Shown: in pieces, positions 7,720-16,733 of the stretch
Layout of the letters: each line of letters opens with the position of its first letter
Numbering within the stretch: position 1 is the first letter of the stretch
Program-made: the position numbers and the translations under genes
The notes under the pieces: model-generated
The model's database searches: none
Seen by the model: only the letters and a program-made list of their open reading frames with translations
What the model was told of the DNA's origin: nothing
DNA from: Noviluteimonas sp052115395
Lineage (GTDB): Bacteria > Pseudomonadota > Gammaproteobacteria > Xanthomonadales > Xanthomonadaceae
Length of the DNA stretch: 64,000 bases
Strand: one strand, 5' to 3'
Assembly (NCBI GenBank): GCA_052115395.1
Contig: JBFRGO010000002.1

Positions 7720-9873
7720 ATGCCCCAAGGGTCGTCTTTCCGCCTCGTCGCAGGAATCGCCTTCGGGCTCGCCGCACTCAGCGGCGTAGGTGCCGCCGCC
7801 AACGCGCAAACCGCCGATGGGCCCCCCGCGAAGCAGGAGCCCGCCGTGGCGAACGACGATCCCTATCAATGGCTCGAGGATGTGAACGGCGACAAGGCGA
7901 TCGCCTGGGTTCGCGAGCAGAACGCGAAGAGCGAAGCCGAACTCGCCGCGACCCCGCAGTTCCGCAAACTCGAATCCGACATCCGCGCGATCCTGGATTC
8001 GACCGCGAAGATCCCCGGCGTCGAGAAGATCGGCCCCTACTACTACAACTTCTGGAAGGACAAGGACCACGAGCGTGGTCTTTGGCGTCGCACGACGCTC
8101 GCCGAGTACCGCAAGCCCGACCCGAAGTGGGAAACCATCCTCGATCTCGACGCACTCAACCGCGCCGAGAAGGAAAACTGGGTCTGGCACGGCGCCGATT
8201 GCCTCAAGCCCGATTACACGCGCTGTTTGATCGCGCTCTCGCGCGGCGGTTCGGACGCCGACGTCACGCGTGAGTTCGACCTCACCGCGAAGGCGTGGGT
8301 GAAAGACGGTTTCTTCCGCCCCGAAGCCAAGGGCGGCATGGGCTGGATCGATCGCGACACCACGTATGTCTATACCGATTTCGGCGCAGGTTCGATGACG
8401 CCTTCGGGCTACCCGCGCATCGTGAAGCAGTGGTCGCGCGGCACGCCGCTTTCGAGGGCCACGAAAGTCTACGAAGGCCAGCCCGAGGACATGTACATCG
8501 CCGCGGGGCGCGACCTGACGCCAGGTTTCCAGCGCGATTTCGTTCAGCGCACCATCGCGTTCTACAACGATGAACTCTATCTGCGCGGCAGCGATGGCAC
8601 GCTGACGAAGGTCGATGCGCCCAACTCGGCGATCAAGTCCGTCCACAAGGAATGGTTGTTGCTGGAGTTGCGCGATCCCTACGAAGCAGGTGGCAAGACC
8701 TGGCCGTCCGGCGCGCTCATCGCGACGAAGTTCGACGACTTCATGGCGGGCAAGCGCGCGTTCACCGAACTCTTCGCGCCCACCGACAACACCTCGCTCG
8801 CCGGATCGTCCTGGACGAAGGACCACCTGGTCCTCAATGTCATGGAAGACGTCAAGAACAAGCTGACGGTGCTGACGCCGGGCGAGGGCGCATGGGCGCG
8901 CAAGCCGCTCGCGGGCGCGCCGACGATCGGCACCGTGAGCGTGGGCGCGGTGGATGCCGACGAAAGCGATGCGGTCTGGGTCACCGCCACCGACTACCTC
9001 ACGCCGACCACGCTGGCGATCGCCGACGTCTCGAGCGACGCAGCACCCGAAGTCCTCAAGTCCAACCCGCAGTTCTTCGACGCCGCCACGCACGTCATCG
9101 AACAACATTTCGCCACCTCGAAGGACGGCACGCGCATCCCGTACTTCCTCGTGAAGCCAAAGGGTGCGAAGAACGATGGTTCGACGCCGACGTTGCTTTA
9201 CGGCTACGGTGGATTCGAAGTGTCGATGACGCCCGGATATTCCGGCGGCGTCGGCAAGGGCTGGCTGGAGAAGGGCGGCGCGTATGCGGTCGCCAACATC
9301 CGCGGCGGCGGCGAATACGGCCCGCGCTGGCACCAGGCCGCGCTGAAGGCCAATCGCCACAAGGCCTACGAAGACTTCGCGGCGGTCGCCAACGACCTGG
9401 TCGCGTCCAAACTCACCACGCACCAGCGCCTGGGCATCATGGGCGGCAGCAACGGCGGCCTGCTGATGGGCAACATGCTCACGCAGTATCCGGAGTTGTT
9501 CGGTGCGGTCGTCGTGCAGGTGCCGCTGCTCGACATGAAGCGCTACAGCCACCTGCTCGCCGGTGCTTCGTGGATGGCCGAATACGGCGATCCGGACACC
9601 GCCGACTGGGACTTCATCAAGACCTTCTCGCCGTATCACCTGTTCGATGCGACGAAAACCTACCCGCCGGTGTTGTTCGCCACGTCCACCAAGGACGACC
9701 GCGTGCACCCGGGGCACGCCCGCAAGATGATGGCCAAGATGCTCGCGGCGAACAAGGACGTGCGTTACTACGAAAACATCGAGGGCGGGCATGGCGGCGC
9801 GGCGAACAACGCGCAGTCGGCCCACATGAACGCGCTCGCCTACACCTTCCTGTGGAACGAACTGTCGAAGTAA
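7720..9873 (+). CDS. Exported prolyl oligopeptidase (S9 family)
   Basis: A 717-residue serine peptidase with a signal peptide (hydrophobic LVAGIAFGLAALSGVGAAA, then cleavage near NAQ), so it acts in the periplasm or outside. The N-terminal part is a beta-propeller beginning DDPYQWLEDVNGDKA. The C-terminal alpha/beta-hydrolase domain has the nucleophile motif GGSNGGLLMG, an aspartate in TSTKDDRVHPGH and the histidine of EGGHGGAANN. The length is normal for the family (about 690-720). It is followed after 21 bases by a second S9 gene, a tandem paralogous pair that probably processes peptides together. The S9A subfamily is clear; substrate preference is not. Confidence 0.93.
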   Translation: MPQGSSFRLVAGIAFGLAALSGVGAAANAQTADGPPAKQEPAVANDDPYQWLEDVNGDKAIAWVREQNAKSEAELAATPQFRKLESDIRAILDSTAKIPGVEKIGPYYYNFWKDKDHERGLWRRTTLAEYRKPDPKWETILDLDALNRAEKENWVWHGADCLKPDYTRCLIALSRGGSDADVTREFDLTAKAWVKDGFFRPEAKGGMGWIDRDTTYVYTDFGAGSMTPSGYPRIVKQWSRGTPLSRATKVYEGQPEDMYIAAGRDLTPGFQRDFVQRTIAFYNDELYLRGSDGTLTKVDAPNSAIKSVHKEWLLLELRDPYEAGGKTWPSGALIATKFDDFMAGKRAFTELFAPTDNTSLAGSSWTKDHLVLNVMEDVKNKLTVLTPGEGAWARKPLAGAPTIGTVSVGAVDADESDAVWVTATDYLTPTTLAIADVSSDAAPEVLKSNPQFFDAATHVIEQHFATSKDGTRIPYFLVKPKGAKNDGSTPTLLYGYGGFEVSMTPGYSGGVGKGWLEKGGAYAVANIRGGGEYGPRWHQAALKANRHKAYEDFAAVANDLVASKLTTHQRLGIMGGSNGGLLMGNMLTQYPELFGAVVVQVPLLDMKRYSHLLAGASWMAEYGDPDTADWDFIKTFSPYHLFDATKTYPPVLFATSTKDDRVHPGHARKMMAKMLAANKDVRYYENIEGGHGGAANNAQSAHMNALAYTFLWNELSK

Positions 9874-9894
9874 CCCGCCGCTAACGGACCCGAC

Positions 9895-12042
9895 ATGAAA
9901 CTCACTCCCTGCCTTCTCGCCCTGACGCTGATGACTTCGACCACCTCTTTCGCCGCAGACCTCCCGCAACCTCCCGACGTCGCCAAGAAGCCGCACGTCG
10001 TCAAGGCGCCCTTCGGCGCGACGCGCAACGACGAGTACTACTGGCTGCGCGACGACACGCGCAAGAACCCGGAGATGCTCGCCTACCTCAACGCCGAGAA
10101 TGCGTACACCGACGCCGTCATGGCGCCGCTGAAGCCGCTGCAGGAAAAGCTGTACGAGGAAATCGTCGGCCGCATCAAGCAGGACGACAGCTCGGTGCCG
10201 TACCACGAGCGCGGCTACTGGTATTACTCGCGCTTCGAAACCGGCAAGGACTACGCGGTGTACGCGCGCCGCAAGGGCGCGATGGATGCGGCCGAGGAAG
10301 TGTTGCTCGACGTCAACGCCATGGCCGCCGGCAAGGATTACTTCAGCGTCGGCGATTGGGAAGTCAGCCAGGACAACAATCTGCTCGCCTGGGCCGAGGA
10401 CGCCGTTGGCCGCCGCCAGTACACGATCAAGATCAAGAACCTCGCCACGGGTGAGGTGTATTCGGACGAGGTGACGGGCGTCGCGCCGAACCTGGTGTGG
10501 GCCGACGACAACAAGACGCTCTTCTACGTCTGGAACGATCCGAAGACGCTGCTCACCACGCGCGTGCAGAAGCACGTGCTCGGCACGCCGGCGAAGGCCG
10601 ACGAAGTCGTCTATACGGAAAAGGACGACAGCTTCTACATGGGCGTGGGCCGCACGCGCGACGACAAGTTCATCTGCATCCAGATGGACAGCACCGTGTC
10701 GAGCGAATTCCGCTGCGCGCCGGCCGCCGACCCGAAGGCCTTCGCCGTGCTCGCCCCGCGCGAGCGCGACGTCGAATACGAAGCCGACCACCACGGCGGC
10801 CGCTGGGTCATCCGCACCAACGCCGACGGCGCGAAGAACTACAAGGTCGTGACCGCGCCCGATGGTTCGGGCTCGCGCAAGGAATGGAAGGATTGGATCC
10901 CGCACAACGATGCGGTCTTCATCGACGGCTTCGAACTGTTCGACGGCTTCGCCGCGATCGCCGAACGCAGCGAAGGCCTGGAACGCCTGCGCCTGCTGCG
11001 CGCCGACGGCAAGTCCGAATACGTCAAGGCCGATGAACCGGCCTACGGCATGGGCCTGTCGGTCAACGCCGAACCGGATACCGATTGGCTGCGTTACACC
11101 TATACGTCGATGACCACGCCGGCCACCGTGTACGAACTCAACACGAAGACCGGCGTGCGCAAGCTGATGAAGCGCGACCCGGTGATCGGCTACGACCCGG
11201 ACAAGTACACCACCGAGCGCCTGTGGGCGACCGCGCGCGACGGCACGAAGGTGCCGGTCTCGGTCGTCTACAAGAAGGGCTTCAAGAAGGACGGCACGGC
11301 CGCGCTGCTGCAATACGCCTACGGCAGCTACGGCTCCTCCACCGACCCCGGCTTCAACCTGCCGGTGGTGAGCCTGCTCGATCGCGGCATGGTGTACGTG
11401 CTCGCCCACATCCGCGGTGGCCAGGAAATGGGCCGCCAGTGGTACGACGACGGCCACCTGTTCAAGAAGAAGAACACGTTCACCGACTTCATCGACGTCA
11501 CCGATTTCCTGGTCAAGGAAGGCTATGCGTCGAAGGATCGCGTCGCGGCCTACGGCGGCAGCGCCGGTGGTCTGCTGATGGGCGCCATCGCCAACATGGC
11601 GCCGGAGAAATACCGCGTGATCCTCTCGCAGGTGCCCTTCGTCGACGTCGTGACCACGATGCTCGACCCGTCGATCCCGCTGACCACCAACGAATACGAC
11701 GAGTGGGGCAATCCCGAGAAGAAGGACTACTACGACTACATGCTGTCGTACTCGCCCTACGACAACCTCAAGGCGCAGGCCTACCCGGCGATGTTCGTCG
11801 GCACGGGTCTGTGGGATTCGCAGGTCCAGTACTTCGAACCGGCCAAGTACGTCGCGCGCCTGCGCGACCTGGATACCTCCGGCCCGGATCGCCCGGTGCT
11901 GTTCCGCGTGAACATGGATGCGGGCCACGGCGGCAAGTCGGGGCGTTTCCGCCGCTATCGCGAGTTGTCGGAGATGTATGCGTTCCTGCTGACGCAACTG
12001 CGGGCCGACGCGGGCGGCGTGCAAACCGCCGCCGCGAAGTGA
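9895..12042 (+). CDS. ptrB: Oligopeptidase B-like S9 peptidase with signal peptide
   Basis: A 715-residue S9A peptidase resembling oligopeptidase B, which cleaves short peptides after basic residues. The N-terminal propeller starts with NDEYYWLRDDTRKNPEML. The catalytic elements are YGGSAGGLLMGA (Ser), an aspartate region near GTGLWDSQVQYFEP, and DAGHGGKSGRFRRYRE (His). Oligopeptidase B is usually cytoplasmic, but this copy begins MKLTPCLLALTLMTSTTSFA, a typical signal peptide, so it is predicted to be exported. Its neighbours are the upstream S9 paralogue and, 13 bases downstream, lptM. Confidence 0.9.
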   Translation: MKLTPCLLALTLMTSTTSFAADLPQPPDVAKKPHVVKAPFGATRNDEYYWLRDDTRKNPEMLAYLNAENAYTDAVMAPLKPLQEKLYEEIVGRIKQDDSSVPYHERGYWYYSRFETGKDYAVYARRKGAMDAAEEVLLDVNAMAAGKDYFSVGDWEVSQDNNLLAWAEDAVGRRQYTIKIKNLATGEVYSDEVTGVAPNLVWADDNKTLFYVWNDPKTLLTTRVQKHVLGTPAKADEVVYTEKDDSFYMGVGRTRDDKFICIQMDSTVSSEFRCAPAADPKAFAVLAPRERDVEYEADHHGGRWVIRTNADGAKNYKVVTAPDGSGSRKEWKDWIPHNDAVFIDGFELFDGFAAIAERSEGLERLRLLRADGKSEYVKADEPAYGMGLSVNAEPDTDWLRYTYTSMTTPATVYELNTKTGVRKLMKRDPVIGYDPDKYTTERLWATARDGTKVPVSVVYKKGFKKDGTAALLQYAYGSYGSSTDPGFNLPVVSLLDRGMVYVLAHIRGGQEMGRQWYDDGHLFKKKNTFTDFIDVTDFLVKEGYASKDRVAAYGGSAGGLLMGAIANMAPEKYRVILSQVPFVDVVTTMLDPSIPLTTNEYDEWGNPEKKDYYDYMLSYSPYDNLKAQAYPAMFVGTGLWDSQVQYFEPAKYVARLRDLDTSGPDRPVLFRVNMDAGHGGKSGRFRRYRELSEMYAFLLTQLRADAGGVQTAAAK

Positions 12043-12055
12043 CACACTGGCGCCC

Positions 12056-12301
12056 ATGAACCGAGTCCACCTCGTCGCCGTCGCCCTGTTCGCCGCCCTG
12101 CCGCTCGCCGGCTGCGGCAACAAGGGGCAGCTGATCCTCAATCCCGAACCGCAGGAGATGCCGCCGGAAGTGGCGGCATCGATGGCGCCGCCGTCGTCGT
12201 CGACGGTCGCGCCGCCGCCTGCCACGTCCATCGCCCCTCCGCCCGCAACGACGACCGCACCGCCGGCCGACACCGATGGGACGCCCGGCAAGCCGCGCTG
12301 A
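12056..12301 (+). CDS. lptM: LPS-assembly lipoprotein LptM (YifL-like)
   Basis: An 81-residue lipoprotein. The lipobox is LAGC and the mature N terminus CGNKGQLIL is the LptM/YifL signature, followed by a low-complexity Pro/Ala/Ser/Thr tail. In E. coli LptM helps the LPS translocon component LptD mature with its correct disulfides. Its position directly before dapF (10-base gap) is the conserved yifL-dapF-yigA-xerC order. The tail is longer than in E. coli and probably flexible. Confidence 0.85.
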   Translation: MNRVHLVAVALFAALPLAGCGNKGQLILNPEPQEMPPEVAASMAPPSSSTVAPPPATSIAPPPATTTAPPADTDGTPGKPR

Positions 12302-12311
12302 AACCGATCCG

Positions 12312-13175
12312 ATGACCCAGCCGCACGCGGCCGGCGGCCGCTCCCTGCGCTTCACCAAAATGCACGGCGCCGGCAACGACTTCGTCATGGTCGACCTCCG
12401 GCATGGACAGGCCGTGCCCGATGCGTCGTTGTGTCGCGCGCTCGGCGATCGCCACGCCGGCGTGGGCTGCGACCAGATCATCACGATCGAAGCACCGCGC
12501 AACGCCTCGTCCGCCGCCAGCTATCGCATCTGGAATGCCGACGGCTCGCAGGCCCAACAATGCGGCAATGGCGCACGTTGCGTCGCCGCGTTCGTCGTGC
12601 GCGACGGCACGGCCCAAGGCGCGCGCTTCGAACTCGACAGCCCTGCGGGGACGCATGCGGTCGATGTGTTGCCCGGCAATCGTTATCGCATCGCGATGGG
12701 CGTGCCTGATTTTGCGCCGGCGCATGTTCCGCTCGCCGGACAGGGCGAGCAGGTGCGCGATGCGTACGAGATCCAGGTCGATGGCGCGACCTTGCGCTTC
12801 GGCGCCGCATCGATGGGCAACCCGCACGCGCTGGTCGAGGTCGACGACATCGCCACCGCGCGCGTCGGCGTGCAGGGCCCGGCGCTGCAGCGCAGCGCGG
12901 CGTTTCCCGAATCGGTGAACGTCGGTTTCGCGGAAGTGCAATCGCGCGACCGCATCCGCCTGCGCGTGTACGAACGCGGGGTCGGCGAAACGCTCGCCTG
13001 CGGCAGCGGTGCGTGCGCGGCCGCGGCGATCCTGATGCGGCGCGGCCGCATCGATCGCGATGTCGTCGTCGCCCTGCCGGGCGGCGAGCTCCGCGTCGCC
13101 TGGCCCGACGACAACAGCCCGATCACCATGGCCGGTCCGGCCGCATTCGTATTCGAAGGGGAGTGGTTGCCATGA
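12312..13175 (+). CDS. dapF: Diaminopimelate epimerase
   Basis: A 287-residue cytoplasmic enzyme that converts LL- to meso-diaminopimelate for lysine and peptidoglycan synthesis. The two active-site cysteines are visible in CGNGARC (Cys84) and ACGSGAC (Cys230). The N-terminal FTKMHGAGNDFVMVD is the family start motif. The ATG at 12312 gives a short N-terminal extension before that motif; a longer start is not needed. The gene ends in ATGA with the next start, indicating translational coupling to the DUF484 gene. Confidence 0.97.
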   Translation: MTQPHAAGGRSLRFTKMHGAGNDFVMVDLRHGQAVPDASLCRALGDRHAGVGCDQIITIEAPRNASSAASYRIWNADGSQAQQCGNGARCVAAFVVRDGTAQGARFELDSPAGTHAVDVLPGNRYRIAMGVPDFAPAHVPLAGQGEQVRDAYEIQVDGATLRFGAASMGNPHALVEVDDIATARVGVQGPALQRSAAFPESVNVGFAEVQSRDRIRLRVYERGVGETLACGSGACAAAAILMRRGRIDRDVVVALPGGELRVAWPDDNSPITMAGPAAFVFEGEWLP

Positions 13176-13846
13176 GCGAGACGACCGAAAAACTCGGTGC
13201 CCACGAAGTCGCCGCCTGGTTGCGCCGGCATCCCACGTTCCTCAAACAGTTCCCGGACCTGGCGATCAGCCTGGTCGTGCCGCGTGAAGACGGCCCCGCC
13301 GCATCGCTGGCGAGTTACCAACTCGAAGTGTTGCGCGACAAGAACCGCGAGCTCGCGCGCCGCCTGCAGGAGTTGTTCGCCAACGCGCAGGAAAACGAAC
13401 GCCTCGCGGTGCGCACGCACCAACTCGCCCTGGGCCTGATGCGCCAGGACACGCCGGCGGCAACGCTGCGCGCCATGGCCGCGACGCTCGAAGAAGATTT
13501 CCAGGGCGACCTGGTGCGCATCCTCACGTTCGCGCCGATCGCCGGTCTCGACGACGCCGATTGGTGGCAGTCGATTCCCGCCGGCGATCCACGCCTGGCG
13601 CCGTTCCGCGACGCGATCACCGATGGCGAGCCGATCTGCGGTCGCCTGCATCCGGACAAGCACGCGCTGCTCTACGGAGCGCGCGCCGAGGAAGTGCAGT
13701 CCACCGCGCTGCTTTCGATTCCGGGCATCGGTTTGATCGGCGTCGGCAGCCGCGATCCCAACCGCTTCTTCCCCGGCATGGGCACCTTGTTCCTGCGCAT
13801 GATGGGCGAGACGCTCTCGGTCGCCTTGCAGCGCTTCCCGGGCTGA
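13172..13846 (+). CDS. DUF484 family protein (YigA-like)
   Basis: A 224-residue soluble protein of the DUF484 family. An N-terminal helical region (EVAAWLRRHPTFLKQFPDL, ending in the coiled part LEVLRDKNRELARRLQELF) is followed by a GAF-like domain. The family is found between dapF and xerC in many gammaproteobacteria, exactly as here, but its function is not established. The start at 13172 overlaps the dapF stop as ATGA. No catalytic residues are evident. Confidence 0.92.
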   Translation: MSETTEKLGAHEVAAWLRRHPTFLKQFPDLAISLVVPREDGPAASLASYQLEVLRDKNRELARRLQELFANAQENERLAVRTHQLALGLMRQDTPAATLRAMAATLEEDFQGDLVRILTFAPIAGLDDADWWQSIPAGDPRLAPFRDAITDGEPICGRLHPDKHALLYGARAEEVQSTALLSIPGIGLIGVGSRDPNRFFPGMGTLFLRMMGETLSVALQRFPG

Positions 13847-13863
13847 CGTCGGCGCGCACGGCC

Positions 13864-14742
13864 ATGGCCGCGATCGCCGAGTACCTCGCGCACCTGGAAG
13901 TGGAGCGGCGCATGTCGCCCCACACGCTCGACGGCTATCGTCGCGACCTGGAGGGATTGCAGGCGTTCGCGACCGTGCAGGGACTGGACGTCGAATCGAT
14001 CCATACCGAGCAGCTGCGCGCATTCATCGCGTCGGAACATCGGCGTGGCCTTTCGCCGAAGAGCCTGCAACGCCGGCTCTCGGCGTGCCGCAGTTTCTAT
14101 CGCTGGTTGCTGCGTCACGGGCGCATTCCGGCCAATCCCGCGCAACCGATCCGTGCGCCGAAAGCGCCGCGCAAGTTGCCGCAGATCCTCGATGCCGATG
14201 AGGCGAAGGTCCTCGTCGAAGTCCCGACCGACGTGCCACTCGGCCTGCGCGACCGCGCGTTGCTCGAACTGTTTTATTCCTCCGGCCTGCGTTTGTCGGA
14301 GCTATGCGCACTGCGCTGGCGCGACCTCGACCTGGGCGCCGGCATGGTCACCGTGCTCGGCAAGGGCAAGAAGCAGCGCACGGTGCCGGTCGGTTCCTTC
14401 GCGCGCGCAGCCCTGGGCGAATGGAAGGCCGAGCAGAAACCCTCCGCCGACGATGCGTTCCTCTTTCCCGGCCGCAACGGCCCGCTGACCTCGCGCGCCG
14501 TGCAACTGCGCCTGCGCACGCTCGCGCAACGGCAGGGCCTGTTCAAGAACGTGCACCCGCATCTGCTGCGCCACAGCTTCGCCAGCCACGTGCTGGAATC
14601 CTCCGGCGATCTGCGCGGCGTGCAGGAATTGCTCGGCCACGCCGACATCTCCACCACGCAGATCTACACGCACCTGGATTTCGGCCACCTGTCGAAGGTG
14701 TACGACGCCGCACACCCCAGGGCCAGGCGCAAGAAGGTTTAG
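13864..14742 (+). CDS. xerC: Site-specific tyrosine recombinase XerC
   Basis: A 292-residue recombinase that with XerD resolves chromosome dimers at dif. The N-terminal SAM-like DNA-binding domain spans about residues 1-90. The catalytic residues are Arg143 (SSGLRLSEL), Lys167 (GKGKKQR), His233 and Arg236 (HPHLLRHSF), His259 (LLGHADI) and the nucleophile Tyr268 (TQIYTHLDF). The start MAAIAEYLAHLEVERR at 13864 matches the expected N terminus. It is the last gene of lptM-dapF-DUF484-xerC, and its stop overlaps the convergent OmpA-like gene by 4 bases. Confidence 0.96.
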   Translation: MAAIAEYLAHLEVERRMSPHTLDGYRRDLEGLQAFATVQGLDVESIHTEQLRAFIASEHRRGLSPKSLQRRLSACRSFYRWLLRHGRIPANPAQPIRAPKAPRKLPQILDADEAKVLVEVPTDVPLGLRDRALLELFYSSGLRLSELCALRWRDLDLGAGMVTVLGKGKKQRTVPVGSFARAALGEWKAEQKPSADDAFLFPGRNGPLTSRAVQLRLRTLAQRQGLFKNVHPHLLRHSFASHVLESSGDLRGVQELLGHADISTTQIYTHLDFGHLSKVYDAAHPRARRKKV

Positions 14743-15932
14743 CCCGCCGTCGTGCCGCAGGGCACGATGCGGAATTCCACGCGCCGATCCAGCACGTCGA
14801 TTGCATCGTCGGTGCCCGAGCCGATGAGGTTCTCCTCGAAGCCCAGGCCGATCGCCTTCGTGCGCGTCTTCAACACCGGCGCCTCCGCGATCAGACCCGC
14901 CTGGATGCGCGCGGCGCGACGCAACGACAGCGCCTGGTTCACGGACTGCTTCCCGGTGCGGCTGGCGTGCCCCGCAACATCCAGGCAGACATCGGCGGCG
15001 ACGGCCTCGCGCGCGATCTGGCGCAACCACATCGGATATGGACTGTGGATGCGCGGATCGACATGGAACGCCGTGCCGCCGGGTTCGAAGAGGAACTTCA
15101 CGCTCAGCTGCCGATACGCGATGCCCATGGCGACCACGCGCGCGAAGGCGGCTTCGGATTCTTCGGTCTGCCCGAGTTTCGCCGCCGCCATGTAGATGCC
15201 GTTGAGGACGCGCAGTTGTTCGCCGAAGGGAGCGGCCAGCGCGCTGCGATATTCGCCGAGCGCCTCGCGGTAGCGCGCCTGGTTGTACAGATCGGTCGCT
15301 TCGTTTGTCACCGTCGCAGACGCGATGCGTTCCAGGTAAACACGATCGCCCTGTTGGCCGCGCGGCGTGCGCGCGGTACGCACGTAGCCTTCGACGACCT
15401 GGTCCTTCACCAGCACCGGGCTGTCGCGGTAGTAGGGCAGCGGCGCGTGGTCCAGCCGGTCGTCGATCGCGAGCGCGCCGGCCTGCGCGGCGACCATGCC
15501 CGTTGCGATCTCCACGAGCGCCAGATCGACGCGCAAGATGCGCGCACCCGCGGCGCCATCGCGCGAGAGGGTGCTGACCAGCAGATATTCGGCATTCGCC
15601 AGGTTTGCGGAACGGAATGGAAGCAGGTCGAACTGCTTGTACTGCGTTTGCAGATGCGTCGTGGCGAGCGTGTCGAGCCGCTGCGTGGTCATGGTTTGCT
15701 GCGCGGTCTCGGCATCGAGCGTCGGGTCGTGCACGATGCCCCGCTTCGACAGTTGTGCGATGAAGGACGGCATGGCATGGGTCTGCGCGACCAACGCGTC
15801 GGTGGCATCGCGCACGGCCTCGTCGAACGGAACCGGGCCCTGCACGACGACCGGTTTCGTCGCGCATGCGCCGAGCAATGCGAGCATCGCGAACACGCCT
15901 GAAAGGCGCAGGAAGAACGACTGGGGTTTCAT
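14739..15932 (-). CDS. TPR and OmpA-domain lipoprotein
   Basis: A 397-residue lipoprotein (lipobox LLGAC). Three regions can be seen. The first, about residues 30-195, has the alternating pattern of a TolB-N/LpoB-like domain (AEYLLVSTLSRDG, RILRVDLALVEIATG). The second, about 200-280, is TPR-like (ATDLYNQARYREALGEYRS, KLGQTEESEAAF). The third is a C-terminal OmpA peptidoglycan-binding domain (DVAGHASRTG...NQALSLRRA..DRRVEF). It should sit in the outer membrane and grip peptidoglycan. The start at 15932 follows a GAGG and overlaps the M23 peptidase stop as ATGA, so the two are probably one cell-wall module. The LpoB-like assignment is tentative. Confidence 0.8.
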   Translation of the reverse strand: MKPQSFFLRLSGVFAMLALLGACATKPVVVQGPVPFDEAVRDATDALVAQTHAMPSFIAQLSKRGIVHDPTLDAETAQQTMTTQRLDTLATTHLQTQYKQFDLLPFRSANLANAEYLLVSTLSRDGAAGARILRVDLALVEIATGMVAAQAGALAIDDRLDHAPLPYYRDSPVLVKDQVVEGYVRTARTPRGQQGDRVYLERIASATVTNEATDLYNQARYREALGEYRSALAAPFGEQLRVLNGIYMAAAKLGQTEESEAAFARVVAMGIAYRQLSVKFLFEPGGTAFHVDPRIHSPYPMWLRQIAREAVAADVCLDVAGHASRTGKQSVNQALSLRRAARIQAGLIAEAPVLKTRTKAIGLGFEENLIGSGTDDAIDVLDRRVEFRIVPCGTTAG

Positions 15933-16594
15933 TGGGCACATCCTCGGCGAAGGAGATCGAGTTCGTCGGCGCTCAACGACTCGAGGGAGAATTTCTGCAG
16001 CAGTGCCACGCATCGCGTGGTGTCGGGTGTCTCCACGACCGCGTGCATGGCCGGGGGCACCGCATCGCGCAGGGAGGGCAGCGCCCATTTCATGGGATCG
16101 ACCGGCTTGCCGTGTTCGCGCACTTCGAAATGCAGGTGCGGCCCGGTCGCAACGCCCGTATTCCCGACCGCGCCGATGGTGCGTCCCACCGCGACGGTGT
16201 CGCCCGAGCGCACATCGATGCGGCTCAGATGCGCGTAAACGGTGTGCTCGCCAGGTTTGTGTTCGATGTAGACGACCTTGCCGTATCCCTTCTGCCATCC
16301 GGCGAAGGTGACGCGCCCATCGGCCACGGATCGCACCGGCGTGCCGTGCGGCGCGGCGAAATCCACGCCATGGTGGAAGTGCACGCGCTTCTTCACCGGA
16401 TGGCGCCGCGCCGCGAACCCCGATGTCGTGCGCACCGGGTCGAACGAAGCGAGCAAGGTGCGCACCAGGCCCTGCGGCGACGGTGCATGATCCGCGTCTG
16501 CGGCATGCGCACCCGCCGCTGCAAACGCGAGCGGCAGGGCGAAGGCGCAGGCGAGATCGCGCAGGAATCGGCGGGAGAAGGGCACGGCGGGCAT
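15929..16594 (-). CDS. M23 (LytM-type) peptidoglycan endopeptidase
   Basis: A 221-residue exported protein: a basic start (MPAVPFSRRFLRDL) with a signal peptide ending near AGAHAADA. The M23 zinc site is intact: HHGVDFAAPHGTPV supplies His and Asp, and GPHLHFEV the second His pair. Family members cut peptide cross-links in peptidoglycan. It is coupled by ATGA to the OmpA-domain lipoprotein, which could position or regulate it. Upstream in-frame starts exist, but the start at 16594 gives the clean signal peptide. Confidence 0.88.
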   Translation of the reverse strand: MPAVPFSRRFLRDLACAFALPLAFAAAGAHAADADHAPSPQGLVRTLLASFDPVRTTSGFAARRHPVKKRVHFHHGVDFAAPHGTPVRSVADGRVTFAGWQKGYGKVVYIEHKPGEHTVYAHLSRIDVRSGDTVAVGRTIGAVGNTGVATGPHLHFEVREHGKPVDPMKWALPSLRDAVPPAMHAVVETPDTTRCVALLQKFSLESLSADELDLLRRGCAQ

Positions 16595-16674
16595 CGGAAC
16601 AGTCTGTCGAGGCCCCCGCGCACTGCAGACCCCGAACGTTCCCCCCGCCAGGGCCGACGCCTCCATCGATTCGG

Positions 16675-16702
16675 CTTGATCCCCCGTCGGACGTCCCCAC
16701 CT
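16675..16702 (+). promoter_or_regulatory. Sigma-32 (heat-shock) promoter for hslVU
   Basis: CTTGATC (16675-16681), then 13 bases, then CCCCACCT (16695-16702). The sigma-32 consensus is CTTGAAA, 11-16 bases, CCCCATNT, so the match is 5/7 and 7/8 with ideal spacing. The predicted start of transcription is near 16710, about 25 bases before the hslV ATG. hslVU is a classic heat-shock operon, which supports the call. Confidence 0.72.
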
Positions 16703-16733
16703 CAAGCTAAACCGTTCCGGAGCCACTCCCCCG

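Noticed and set aside
7300..12291. Very long open frame on the minus strand antisense to the S9 peptidase genes (similar ones at 2598-5480 plus and 39265-43125 minus)
   Set aside because: GC-rich codon use keeps antisense frames open; the plus-strand genes have clear families, motifs and ribosome sites, while these frames show none.
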